Part shown: positions 33,819-44,777 of the stretch, piece by piece
Layout: the number at the start of each line of letters is the position of its first letter
Numbering within the stretch: position 1 is the stretch's first letter
Assembly (NCBI GenBank): GCA_001662425.1
Contig: BDDC01000224.1
Location: forward strand, 20,193-84,192
Source: Chlamydomonas sphaeroides
Taxonomy: Eukaryota > Chlorophyta > Chlorophyceae > Chlamydomonadales > Chlamydomonadaceae
Reading direction: 5' to 3'
DNA length: 64,000 nucleotides
Program-made: the position numbers and the translations under genes
Notes under the pieces: model-generated
Database searches by the model: none
Told to the model about the DNA's origin: nothing
Seen by the model: the letters and a program-made list of their open reading frames with translations, nothing else

Positions 33819-34987
33819 CTACGAGTAGTACTCCTTCTGCTTCATCTTGAGGACCTTCATCATGCCCTTGTGCTCGCCCGCCAGCTCGATGTATCGCCCC
33901 GGCAGCGTCTTGAGGTAGTCAATCTCGCCGGGCTTGACGTCCCGCAGCTTCGTGGCGGGGCTGCCCGCCCACACCTCGCCCGACGGCACCACGGTGCCCT
34001 CCTCCACGTAGGCACCGGCAGCGATGACGGAGCCGGGCTGGACCTGGGGTGGGGGTCGGGGCGGGCAGCGGTTCGGCGTGCCATGGGTAGGTGCCGTGGC
34101 AGCCGATGGCAGAACAGCCTCGGGACCGGACAGGGGCGGGGAACATGCTCCATGCCCATGCCCATGCTACAAGCCACGGCTGCTGCTGCCACGGCTCCCA
34201 GCGTCCAAATCCTCGACGACGTGCGTACGCAGGCCGTGGCAGCGCAGGTAGCCTGCTCCGAGCCCACCATTGGCTCCAGCCGTAATCTCCCTTCCCCTCT
34301 CTCCCAGACCACATACCCGAACCAGCATCCCTCCTTGGGCCCTGTGGCCAAGTGCCCCAAGACGACCCACGCAGCCCCCACCTCGACGTTCTCCGACACC
34401 ACCGCGTTGATGCCCACCAGCACGTTGTCGCCAATCGTGCAGCCCTTCAGCACGGCACCGTGCCCCACGGACACGTTGTCCCCGATGACCACAGGCCCGC
34501 TGAACTCGCTGGTCGCGCCCACGAAGGCAGCATCCTGAATGTTGGAGTTCGCGCCCACCGTGACCGGCTGGAAGTCCCCTGCGCCCGCAACGATGTAGGA
34601 GTAAGCCTCCCGACCGCTGTAGGCACAGCACGCGGTATGGCGTGCTTACCGCGGACGATGGCACCATACCAAACCGAGCTGTTCTCGCCCAGCGTCACGC
34701 TGCCCGAGAGCATGCCCGAGGGCGCCACCCAGGCGCTTGAGGGCATGCTTGGGACGTTGTAGCGCATCGGCAGCACGGTGGCGTGCCGGTTCACTGCGGC
34801 ACCGATGCACACCGGGCTCAGCTCACTCGCTGAGGCGTGCATGGTGCCTCATGCTGTACCCACGCTTCTCCTCGAACGAGTAGATGCCCTGCAGACGGCA
34901 GCCCACGCGCTCCAGCGCCTGGCCGCTCTCGCGCATCGCAAAGCCCACGCGGTGCAGTAGCGCCTTGACTCCATTGATGGGGTTCAT
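33819..34987 (-). CDS. Gamma-carbonic anhydrase-like protein of mitochondrial complex I
   Basis: Gamma-CA and gamma-CA-like subunits form a trimeric left-handed beta-helix on the matrix face of complex I in plants and algae. Four exons, 34864-34987, 34650-34793, 34382-34578 and 33819-34043, sum to 690 nt (229 residues). The start MNPINGVKALLHRVGFAMRE and EEKLNRHATV match the plant family N-terminus. Hexapeptide turns follow: SVTLGENSSVWYGAIVRGDF, VTVGANSNIQDAAFVG, VVIGDNVSVGHGAVLKGCTIGDNVLVGINAVV, GSVIAAGAYVEEGTVVPSGEVWAGSPAT. Of the three zinc histidines only the one in VGHGAV is kept: the site in IQDAAFVG has Gly and the site in AVLKGC has Lys. It is therefore probably a catalytically inactive gamma-CAL-type subunit. 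Which of the algal paralogues it matches is not decided here. Confidence 0.93.
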
Positions 34988-35366
34988 GGCTGCTGTGTGA
35001 TGCGCGCTAGAGCGCGCGTGTGGACTGCAAGTCGAGGATTGCGCCTGAGCGTGCCCTCCTCGGGCCCTCTGCCGTGGGCTTCGTGGGTGTGGTCGCGAGG
35101 GGCAGGCAGCAGCAGGACGGGTGTGTTTGTGAAGGCGGAATTTGGGCGAGCATGGGTTTGCTTCCATGACACAGCCCTGAATGCAAAACAGTGTACTTTG
35201 CCTCTTTGCTGCCCGGATGACTATACGCTCGCCATCCTACACTTGCGACATTGAGCGAACTTACACGGAGGCGTTGCGCCACGGCATTGCAATTGATTGC
35301 GCGTGCCTCGCTCTGGCGCATATGGAGTAACCGTTAGGCTAGCCGCTGCACGGCACTAGTGGCGAC
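34988..35366. promoter_or_regulatory. Divergent promoter region, gamma-CA / cullin-4
   Basis: 379 bp separate the start codons of the gamma-CA-like gene (-) and cullin-4 (+). No exon or specific site is recognised. The part from about 35160 to 35340 is AT-richer than the flanks. Confidence 0.5.
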
Positions 35367-38300
35367 ATGGCGGTGCTCGGCGCCGGCAAGGGGGGCAAGC
35401 CCGGGCCTTTCGGGGGCCTTCAGCCCGCCAATGGAAGCTCCACGCAGGCCAAGAAGCTTGTGATCAAGCCCCTCAAGGGTAGGGCTGGCTCCTAGGCGTC
35501 AATCGCGCTGGCGGTTGCGCGGTTGCCGTGTCCGAGTCGCGTGCCGTGGGCTCTCGTGGCCCAGCCCGCGCCCACGCTGCGGCACACCCGGCCCGGCCCC
35601 GTCGCGCCCCCCAGTCAAGCCGGAGCTGCCCGCCGAGTTTGAGGAGAAGACATGGGCCAAGCTGCGCGACTGCATCATAGCGGTGCACTGCAAGCGGCCC
35701 GTGTCCAACAGCCTGGAGGAGCTGTACATGGTGAGCATGCTCGCCGAGCATCCTCCCTCGCGCAGGGGTGCAGGCCTGCTACTTGCAACCTCCCCTCTCG
35801 CTGGACTGGCGCCTGGACCGCGTCCAGGGCCCTGCTGCTACAGCCTCGCGCCGGCCCCCACCCGTCGCCGGTCAGCGGACCGCCGCACCGCCCACGCCAC
35901 GGCCGCTGCCGCTGCCACGCCCGCCGCGCCCGCCGCCCGCAGGCCGTGCAGGACATGTGCATGCACAAAATGGCAGATAAGCTGTACGGCAAGCTGCAGC
36001 AGGTACGGCAGGCGGGCCGCGGCCCTGCGCCCCTCGCGGACCGCTCGCCCGCCCGGCCGCTCCCTGGGCCACCGCGGCGCGCCCCGCGCTCCTCCCGCCG
36101 CAGCCCACGCCCTGCCCTGCCCTGCACCAGCTCCCCCGCCCCGCTGTGCCGCTGCCACCTGCCGCTCCACCTGAGCCGCTGCTCCACCTGCCGCCCACCT
36201 CACCGGGCCCCGCTCTGCCGCACCGGCAGGAGTGCGACTCGCACATTGCGGCGCACGTGGCCTCGCTGGCCGGCTGCGTGTCGCTGGGCGCGGTGGCCTT
36301 CCTGGACCGCGTGGACGCGGTGTGGCGGGACCACTGCAGCCAGATGCTGCTCATACGCCAGGTGTGTGTGTGTGTGTGTATGGGGGGGGGCGGGGAGGCG
36401 GGGGAAGGGGATGGGGAAGCTGTGCGGTGTAGGCATGGTGAGGGATGGTAGGATACCGGTAGGGAGGTGGGGAAAAGGGAAGGGGGGCGGTGTTGTGGGA
36501 GGGGTAGGGAAAGGGGAGAGGAAGAGAGGCGCAGTGATCGCATAGTAGGCACGCTGGCTAAGGGACCTAGTGATTAGGAAGTGGCGCCTGTCCGGTTATC
36601 TAGTTTGAAGCGGCTTGTTGCCCTTAATGTCGCGGCCCCCCGGCCTGAGCGCAGGCGATGGCGAGGGGTGGGAGAGGGGAGGGATGGGAGGGCAGGAAGG
36701 GGAGAGGAAGGGTTGCAGGTTGGGGCGGGCGGCAGGGGGAAGGGGCAGCGGGTGGGGAAATGGCAGGGTGGCGGGTAGGGGGTAGAGGTGGTGTAGGGGC
36801 AGATGTCGGCGGTTGAGGTGGTATGCAGGGAGGGTGTAGAACGATGCTTGTATACAGCGTGCAGGGTGTCAGAGTGCGGGCGCAGGCCGCAACTGGCGAG
36901 TGCGGTGGCGCAGGCGACACTGACTTGGGCAGTCGCTGGGGCCGGAGTTGAAGGGGGCCTCGCGGGGGCACGGGGTTCCGGGCCGGGCGGCTGGGCAGTG
37001 GCAGGGGCACGGCAGAGAGGGTGCCGTGGCGCTGGCAGCGACGAGGGACGGCCGTGTGGACTCCAGCCCCCAATGCGGCCCGGCCGAGCTGCCGGGTGCT
37101 GCCTGTTCCATCCGCAGCCTCCCTCGCCCGTCCCTCGCCCACCCTGCCCCCGCCCTGCTCCCACCTGCCGCCCTGGCCCGCAGATCTTCCTGTACCTGGA
37201 CCGCACCCACGTGCTGGGCCTCAGCGGCAGCGCCACGCCCGTCAAGTCCATATTCGACCTGGGCCTGGCGCTGTTCCGCCAGCACCTGGCCGCCTCGCCG
37301 CAGGTGCGGCCGCGCCTCGCTGCCACGGCACGGCACGGCACGCGATGCGGGTGCCCTCCGCCGCCGGGACCGAGCCCCGGGCACAGCCGGCCCGCCGGCC
37401 GCAACGCCCTCGGCCGTTCGGGACCGGACCGGCCGACCAGCGCCGGGCCTATCCGCGCAACGATTCACACATGCCGTTTGTGACCTTCGCCTGCCCTGCC
37501 CCCTCCCCCGCGTTTCCCCCGCCTCTCGCCCTCCCTCGCCCCCCTCCCCTCCGTTGCCTGGCTGGGCCCCAGATCCGCGACCGCACCGTGGAGGGGCTGC
37601 TGGAGCTGGTGGAGCGCGAGCGGCGGGGCGAGGCGGTGGAGCGGGCGCTGCTGGGCGGGCTGCTGCGGATGCTGGGGTCGCTGGGGATATACGGGGAGGC
37701 CTTCCACGAGCCCTTCATGCAGGTGGGCGTGGGGAGGGGGCGGTGGGTGGGGTGGATGGCTGGCTGCTGGTGGCGGCGTAAGGTTGGGGTGGGCGGGCTC
37801 CGTACGAGGTGTGGTCGTGAGGGCTGCCCGTGGGCCATGGGCCGAGCGCCGCGAGCGAGCACGATAGGGCTGGGCGGGTTGAGAGGACACAGGCGGGGGC
37901 TGGCGGGGCGGTGAGTGGGCGGGCGAGCTCACGGGCTGCACTCCCAGCCCTGCGGCTGCTCGCCCCTGCGCCCGCCCCCCTCTGCGCCGTGTCCGTCCTG
38001 CAGGCCAGCACGGCCTTCTACCGGGCCGAGGGCGAGCGGCTGATGGCGGAGCTGGACGTGCCTGCCTACCTGCGGCACTGCGAGGTGGGCGCTCGGGGGC
38101 GCCACGGCGGCTGGGTGTGCGTGTGACCAGTCGCACGGACGAGAGGCGGCCGTGGCGGGGAAAGGCACACGGGGGAGGGCCTGCCCGCTGCGGGCGGGAG
38201 TGGGGCGGTGGCGGCTGGCGGCGGGCAACCAAAGGGCAGGGCGCGCGGCAACCCTGAGGCGGCAGGGCACCAAAGCCGCAGCCCGCGTCCTCCCGCCCCG

Positions 38301-41300
38301 CCCTCCCTCTTGCCGCCCTCCCTGCCCCCACCCCGCCCCGCCCCTGCCCCTGCCCCCGCGCTCAGGCCCGGCTGTCGGAGGAGTACGAGCGCTGCACGTC
38401 CTACCTGGACGCCTCCTCCCGCCGCCCGCTGCTGGGCGCCGTGGAGGCGGAGCTGCTGGGCCGGCACACGGCGGCGCTGCTGGACCGGGGGCTGGGGCCG
38501 CTGCTGGAGGGGCACCGCGTGGAGGACCTGGGCCGGCTGCACGGGCTGCTGGGCCGGGTGGCGGGCAGCGAAGCGCTGCGGGCTGCGTTCAAGGACTACG
38601 TGCGGGCGGCGGGGCTGGCGCTGGTCAAGGACGAGGAGAAGGTGGGGCAGGAGGGGGAGGGGGACAAGGGGGAGGGGAGGGCGTTTTGGCGGGGGATAGG
38701 ACGGGGATATGGTGGGGTGGGGTGGCGAGGTGGTGGGCGAGGTGGTGCGGGCTGTCGCGAGTGGAGGCTGCTGTTGCTGGTTCAGAGCGAGGAGGAGGTG
38801 TGCGCGCCCAGCCTCAACCCTGTCCCGGCCCTGACTATCTTCCCGCGCCGCGCCGGGCCCCTCCAGGACAAGGAAATGGTGGAGCGGCTGCTGGACCTCA
38901 AGGGCCGCCTGGACGAGGTGCGGGGTGCTGTGTGTGCATAAAAGTAGGAACGTGTGGCAACACGTGTCGACGTGTGTGTGTGGGCCTACTAGCCACGGGC
39001 CCACGTGCACCTGACCAGCCCCTGCCGCGAGCACGTGCGCCCCTGCTCGGGCCGCGTCCCCGCACGCTCCCATGTGCGCCCTGCCGCACCTGCCGCTGCT
39101 TTTCGCCCCTGCGCACTGCCGCCCCTGCACACCACCCCTGCCGCCCATGCGCACCAGCCCTGCCACTCCTGCCGCCGCTGCGTGCCGTGTTGACTGCAGG
39201 TCGTCGCGTCCTCGTTCGCGCGCTCCGACGCCTTCGCCGCGACGCTCAAGGATTCGTTTGAGTACTTCATCAACCAGCGCGCCAACAAGCCCGCCGAGCT
39301 GATCGCCAAGTTCATAGACGCGCGGTTGCGCGCCGGCGGCCGCGGCGCGGCGGTGGCGGCCGCGGGCGTGGCGGCGGGCGGCGGCGGCGGCAGTGAGGAG
39401 GAGCTCGAGGTGGCGCTGGACCGGGCGCTCATCCTGTTCCGGTGAGGCCTGCGCCCTCGCGCCTCTTGGCTTGCCCAGGGCCCTAGCTAGGCCAGCTGGC
39501 GCAGCCCGCAGGATGCGCTGCTGGGCCAACACCTCACAGTGCCGCCAGAATCAACCTGAGGTGTCCAAACCTGGCACGCTGCTGGATGCACAGCTGGCAC
39601 GGCAGCCAGAGCTACCCTTAGCAGCCTAGCTATGCACGCAGGCCCAGGGTTGCCCAGGGTTGTGTGTACAAGCTCTCCAAGTAGGACGGCAACCCTACGC
39701 ACATGCCTCAATAGTAGGGCGCGTGGCACGCCTCCCGGCTCTGCCTTTCCTTATCACCGTCCACTGCTCCCATCCCTGCCTCCCGGCCCCTCCCCTCCCC
39801 CAGCTTCATCCAGGGCAAGGACGTGTTTGAGGCCTTCTACAAGAAGGACCTGGCCAAGCGCCTGCTGCTGGGCCGCAGCGCCAGCGTGGACGCGGAGAAG
39901 GCCATGATCGCCAAGCTCAAGGTTGGGTGGGGCGGCGGCAGGGGAGCGCCACTGCGCGCCAGGGGCACCTGCCTTGCGTCAGGCAGCCAAGCCCTGATGC
40001 GTGTTGCAGTCCGTCGCCGCTTGTTGGCCGCACCACAGGCCCGGCGCCAGCCCTCCTGCGCCTCCGAACATCTTGCCAACCGGTATCCTCCCCGCTACAC
40101 AGCTCCAGCGCCTTGTCTCCCTCCATGCATGTACGCGTGAAACCCACACCCTGCCTCCCTCCTTGCCTCCCTGCCTGCCTCCCTGCCTGCCTCCCTGCCT
40201 GCCTTCCTCCCCGCCTCCTCTCCACCAGGTGGAGTGCGGCAGCCAGTTCACGGCCAAGCTGGAGGGCATGTTCAAGGACGTGGAGCTGAGCGACGACGTC
40301 ATGGCGGCCTTCCGCGGAGCGCCCGCCTCGCGCGAGTTGCCGCCGGGCGTCGACGTGTCCGTCAGCGTGCTCACCAGCGGCTACTGGCCTTCCTACCCCG
40401 TGCACGAGGTCAAGCTGCCCGAGGTGAGGGGCGGCGCCAGGGGGAGGGGCAGAAGGAATGGCGGAAGGCGGTACGAGGTCAAGCCGCCGGAGTGCGTGGG
40501 CAGTGGAGAGTGGAGAGTGGGGAGTAGAGAGTGGAGAGTGGAGAGTGGAGAGTGGAGAGTGGAGAGTGGAGAGTGGAGAGTGGAGAGTGGAGAGTGGGGA
40601 GTGGAGCGCTCAGGTTGGGAGCGCAGGCGGTGTGGGGATTGAGCTCGTTGTCGTTGGGTGTGACGCGCCCCCGACTACATACTGCTGGGTCATGTTTACT
40701 CCCTCGCCTCAGGCACTGGACCGCGCCTCCACCGTGTTCCGCGACTTCTACCTGTCCAAGTACAGCGGGCGGCGGCTGGTGTGGCAGCACAGCCTGGGCT
40801 CCTGCGTGCTGCGGGCGGCCTTCCCCAAGGGCGTCAAGGAGCTGTCCGTCAGCACATACCAGGTGGGCAGGGGGCCGAGCGGGGGGAGAGCATGGGGGAA
40901 AGTTGGTGCAGCCCGGTGGGTTTGTGGGCACGTGGGCGTGGGTCGTAATGCATGAGCTACGGGCCATGGGCGCGTGTAACGAAGCGCGCTCTTGATCGTC
41001 GCCTTTCTGCCGACGGCGCGCGCTCCTTGTACGGCAGGCTGCCGTACTGATGCTGTTCGACGGCGTGGACACGCTGTCGTACGCGGACGTCGCGGCGGGC
41101 TGCGGGCTGGAGGAGAAGGAGCTCAAGCGCACGCTGCAGAGCCTGGCGTGCGGCAAGGTGGGCGGGGCACCGGATGAGAAACCCCGTCCGAACTCGCTGC
41201 GGCAGCCGCTGCGCGCAGCCCGAGCGCCGCTCCTTCCATGCATGCTGTCTTGCCCTGTCGCCTGCTGTGAGGGAATTATGGTAGGCATAGGGAAACGTGA

Positions 41301-42485
41301 TGTACGAACCCGCTGCGCTGCCGCCTGCTCGCGTCTTCCTTACCGCAGGTGCGGGTGCTTCTCAAAGAGCCAAAGGGCCGCGAGGTGGGCGACGACGACA
41401 CCTTCTCCTTCAACGCTGGCTTCTCCGAGAAGCTGTTCCGCATCAAGATCAACTCGATCCAGATGAAGGAGACGGAGGAGGAGAACAAAAAGACCAACGA
41501 GCAGGTTCGGGCCACCGCGGGGTGACGGTGCGCCGCTTCTGCAGCCCTGCACGGCATGGCCCCTTACAGAGCAGGCGCAGCTCTGCGACGCACAGACCGC
41601 ATGGCCACAGCCCGGCCGCGCCCTGGCCCCAACCCGGCCTCCCCGGCCGACCGCAGCCCTGCCGCCATCTTCAGCTGGGTATGGGATGGAACGGTTTCAA
41701 GCACACGCATCGACATGCGGCACATCGACATGTGCATTGGCATGTGACCACGTGCTGCTGCTGCTGGCTGCTGCTGCTGGGTGCTGCTGTGCTGTGCCCG
41801 CAGGTGCTTCAGGACCGGCAGTACCAGATCGACGCGGCGCTGGTGCGCATCATGAAGACGCGCAAGACGCTCAGCCACAAGCTGCTGGTGGCGGAGGCGC
41901 TGCAGCAGCTCAAGTTCCCGCTCAAGGGCGCGGGTAGGGGCGGGGCGCAGCCCCGGGTGCTGGCTCCAGGGGCGTGGATGGGGGCACCGCAGGTCTGGGG
42001 CAGGGGCAGGCGGTCAGGAGCAGGCAGCGGGCGCTGGGGCTGGGGACGCGGCGACGCCGAGGTCCGAGCCCCAGAGGGCATGCGGTCGCAACTCCTGTCG
42101 TGGAGGCCCTTGCCACATGCCTGTGGTCACGAAGGCTGCGGCGGGGTGCGGAGGGGTGGCGCCGCACTTGTCGTGAAGCCCCCATGCCGTGTCGCTGCCC
42201 GCTGCCTCCAGACCTGAAGAAGCGCATCGAGTCACTCATCGACCGGGAGTACCTGGCACGGGACGGAAGCGACGCGAACGTGAGGGCGCGTGCGAGGGCC
42301 AGTGGCAGGGCAGCGTTGCTAGCGGCGCGGACATGAGTCGGCGGACCAGCCATAGCAGACCGTAGGAGGCCCAAAGACGCACAGGGTTGAAGGAAGACGT
42401 GAAGCCAAGAACAGTCTTACACCCAGCTTTGAGTGCGGATGCCCCTTGCCGCGCCCTGCCGCAGGTGTACAACTATCTGGCGTAG
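35367..42485 (+). CDS. CUL4: Cullin-4, scaffold of CRL4 ubiquitin ligases
   Basis: Cullin-4 bridges DDB1-based substrate receptors to the RBX1 RING subunit. Eighteen exons run from 35367-35478 to a last exon of 21 nt at 42465-42485; others include 37184-37303, 38366-38641, 39200-39441, 40229-40423, 41349-41504 and 41804-41933. They sum to 2298 nt (765 residues), close to animal CUL4. CUL4 signatures: KPELPAEFEEKTWAKLRD, CKRPVSNSLEELY, FLYLDRTHVLGLSGSATPVK, DLGLALFRQHLA, FIQGKDVFEAFYKKDLAKRLL, SASVDAEKAMIAKLK, CGSQFTAKLEGMFKDVELS, LTSGYWPSYP and YLSKYSGRRLVWQHSLG. The neddylation helix is RIMKTRKTLSHKLLVAE, with the acceptor Lys in IMKTRK. It ends SLIDREYLARDG...VYNYLA, the normal cullin C-terminus. 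A Gly/Ala insertion (GGRGAAVAAAGVAAGGGGG) interrupts the middle. The gene spans 7.1 kb. Confidence 0.97.
36362..36400. repeat. (GT)n plus G-run directly at a 5' splice site of CUL4
   Basis: The intron after CUL4 exon 4 begins with a GT dinucleotide run (36362-36377) followed by a G-rich tract. The splice donor is thus the first of several overlapping GT dinucleotides. Confidence 0.85.
40153..40228. repeat. CCTGCCTC-type pyrimidine repeat before a CUL4 exon
   Basis: A tract built from CTGCCTGCCTCC and CTCCTTGC units runs up to the acceptor CAG at 40226-40228 before CUL4 exon 12. It acts as an unusually long polypyrimidine tract. Confidence 0.75.
40502..40606. repeat. (AGTGGAG)n 7-bp tandem repeat, intronic
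   Basis: About fourteen near-perfect 7-bp units (AGTGGAG) fill 105 bp in the CUL4 intron between exons 12 and 13 (40424-40712). Only a few units carry a single base change, so the array looks recent and is likely length-variable. Confidence 0.95.
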
Positions 42486-42875
42486 GCAGGACGCGGCGGA
42501 AGCAGCTGGGGAGGAGGAGGAGGCGGTAGCAGGGGGCCGCGGAAGGCGCAGAGCTCGTGGCGGAGCCGCAGAGCGGCGGGCGGGGGCCAGGAAGGGGAGG
42601 GGGCGGCTGGGGCAAGTGCCCGCCGGCGCAGGATGGCGGCTTCAGGGAGATTCAGGCGCGCTGGTTGGTGCTGGTCAAGGGGTACAGGTCTACGTGACGA
42701 GGGCGATGTGTGCGCTGTGGGTTCCGCTTGCTTCGCCGAAGGGGTTGCGGTCGGGGGCGGTCGGGGACGGTCGGTACAAGCGTGTGCGCTGTGCGGTTGT
42801 GTTTTGGGGCAAACACTTGCCACACCCGCAGTTATCTCGCTGTTCCCTCTGTACCTGCGACCACATGTTGCGACG
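42486..42875. other. Intergenic between CUL4 and ALG1, same strand
   Basis: 390 bp hold the CUL4 3' UTR and the ALG1 promoter. No TGTAA is seen here. The ALG1 frame stays open upstream to 42633, but family proteins and sequence quality support the ATG at 42876. Confidence 0.5.
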
Positions 42876-44273
42876 ATGCCGCGAGTTTGGGTCCTTGTGC
42901 TCGGCGACTTCGGGCGCAGCCCGCGCATGCAGTATCACACGCTGTCCCTCTCGCAGCAGCCGGGCGCTGATGTGCACGTGATCGCCTATGGTGGATCAGC
43001 GCCGATCCAGGAGCTTAGTTCGGCGCCCAACGTCCGCATTCACAGCGTGCCAGAGCCCCCAGCGCTGCTCCGGCGCCTGCCGCGCCTGCTCTTCCTCGTC
43101 CTGAAGGTCCTGCACCAGCTAACAGCCCTGCTATTCATGATGCTGGTGTCGCTGCCGTCGCCAGCCTACATACTGCTGCAGAACCCGCCAGCCATCCCGA
43201 CCATGGTCGTGTGCTGGCTCGCGGCGAAGCGACATGCCGCGAAGCTCGTTATCGATTGGCACAATTACGGCTACACTATCCTCGCGCTGACGCAGGGTGT
43301 GCGACACCCGCTCGTGCGCATGGCGCGAAGCTATGAGCGCTTCTGGGGGCGACAGGGCTCGGCGCACTTCTGTGTGACGAAGTCCATGATGGACGACCTG
43401 CAGGCCAAGTGGGGCATCTCGGCGACCGTGCTCTACGACAGACCGCCGGCCTTCTTCCGTCGCACGCCCCTCCCCGCCATCCACACGCTGTTCCGCAAGC
43501 TCGGCCCCGCGCTCGAGCAACCCGGCTGGGACGACTTCCTCACGGCCCGCACAGCCGCTGCCGCAGCTGGTCGCAGCCAGGAGGCGGCCGAGCTGACGGT
43601 CGTCACCACCAAGCGGCCTGGCCCCGCCAGCCCCGGCGTCAGCTTGCGGCCGGACCGCCCCGCCATCGTCGTCAGCAGCACCAGCTGGACCCCCGATGAG
43701 GACTTTGCCATCCTGCTCGACGCCGCCGTCCGCTACGACCGGCTCGCGACGTCCTCTCAATCCTCCGCCTCAGCGTCAGCGGCGTCATCAACATCCTCGG
43801 AGCTGCCCGACCTGTTGCTGCTGATCACCGGCAAGGGCCCACAAAAGGAGATGTACCTGTCGCGAATCGCGAGCATGCGCTTCAAGAAGGTCGCGATCCG
43901 GGCGCTGTGGCTTGAATCCGCCGACTACCCACTGCTGCTGGGCGCCGCCGACCTGGGCGTCTGCCTGCACGCCTCCAGCAGCGGCCTGGATCTGCCCATG
44001 AAGGTGGTGGACATGTACGGCAGCGGCCTTCCCGTGTGTGCGCTGTCGTACAGCTGCATACACGAGCTGGTGTCGGACGGCGAGACAGGGCTGCTGTTCA
44101 GCGACGGCGAGCAGCTGGCGGGCCAGCTGGCGGGCCTGCTGCGCGGCTTCCCGGCGGCGCCGGGGGAGCAGCTGCAGCGGCTGCAGGCGGCGGTGGCGGC
44201 CAAGGAGCAGGGGCTGCGCTGGGACGAGAACTGGCAGCGGGTGGCGGCGCCGGTGCTGGGGTTCAGGGGCTAG
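42876..44273 (+). CDS. ALG1: ALG1 beta-1,4-mannosyltransferase
   Basis: ALG1 adds the first mannose, from GDP-mannose, to GlcNAc2-PP-dolichol on the cytosolic ER face in N-glycan synthesis. A single exon codes 465 residues, near the usual length. Family signatures are in order: VLVLGDFGRSPRMQYHTLSL, YILLQNPPAIPTMVVCW, KLVIDWHNYGYTI, HFCVTKSMMDDL, VLYDRPPAFF, VVSSTSWTPDEDF, LLLITGKGP, WLESADYPLLLGAADLGVCL, HASSSGLDLPMKVVDMYGSG and LRWDENWQRV. This is a GT-B enzyme of family GT33. A hydrophobic segment at about residues 68-90 (LLFLVLKVLHQLTALLFMML) can anchor it in the ER membrane; the N-terminal anchor of animal ALG1 is absent. A Ser/Ala-rich insert lies around residue 295. It has no introns, unlike most neighbours. 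Confidence 0.97.
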   Translation: MPRVWVLVLGDFGRSPRMQYHTLSLSQQPGADVHVIAYGGSAPIQELSSAPNVRIHSVPEPPALLRRLPRLLFLVLKVLHQLTALLFMMLVSLPSPAYILLQNPPAIPTMVVCWLAAKRHAAKLVIDWHNYGYTILALTQGVRHPLVRMARSYERFWGRQGSAHFCVTKSMMDDLQAKWGISATVLYDRPPAFFRRTPLPAIHTLFRKLGPALEQPGWDDFLTARTAAAAAGRSQEAAELTVVTTKRPGPASPGVSLRPDRPAIVVSSTSWTPDEDFAILLDAAVRYDRLATSSQSSASASAASSTSSELPDLLLLITGKGPQKEMYLSRIASMRFKKVAIRALWLESADYPLLLGAADLGVCLHASSSGLDLPMKVVDMYGSGLPVCALSYSCIHELVSDGETGLLFSDGEQLAGQLAGLLRGFPAAPGEQLQRLQAAVAAKEQGLRWDENWQRVAAPVLGFRG

Positions 44274-44777
44274 GCGAGCTCGTGACGGACGAGAGCAGGT
44301 GGAGCGTGAGCGGCGGTGAGTGCAGGGAATGAAGGATCGGAGAGCGAGAGCACATGGCGGGGCCGGAGGGGGGGGGCGGACACCGGACAGGGCTGTGGCA
44401 AAAGGGCAAAGCATGCTGCTTACATATTCTTGATCACTAGGGCTCACAGGGGGCGCCTGCCACTGGTGCCAACATTTGGCACGGCCGGCAGGCGGCATCG
44501 GACGGCAAGTGCTTTTGCGTTATTGTTCCGCCGCATAGGGCCAGTCTACATGCAAATGCGTAATGCAGCGTCACGTCGCGTCTCGTCATGTCCACCACAA
44601 CGCTGGGTCCAACCCGTGTCTCGAAAGCACCGTCAAGTCGCTTGCGTCACACAGCCTGCCAGTCACCCCGTCGCGAGACAGTGCCGCACCAGCCAGGAGG
44701 GGCCTCCTGGCACCAGCATCCGAGCCGCACCCTGTGTCAAACGTCACTAGTCTTCGCAGCGAGCCAGCGAGCCGCGC
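44274..44777. other. Intergenic, convergent 3' ends of ALG1 and SAS-6
   Basis: 504 bp without a supported exon. TTACA at 44420-44424 is TGTAA on the minus strand, 354 bp past the SAS-6 stop, a plausible SAS-6 poly(A) signal. It reaches close to ALG1, so the two 3' UTRs may overlap. Confidence 0.5.
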
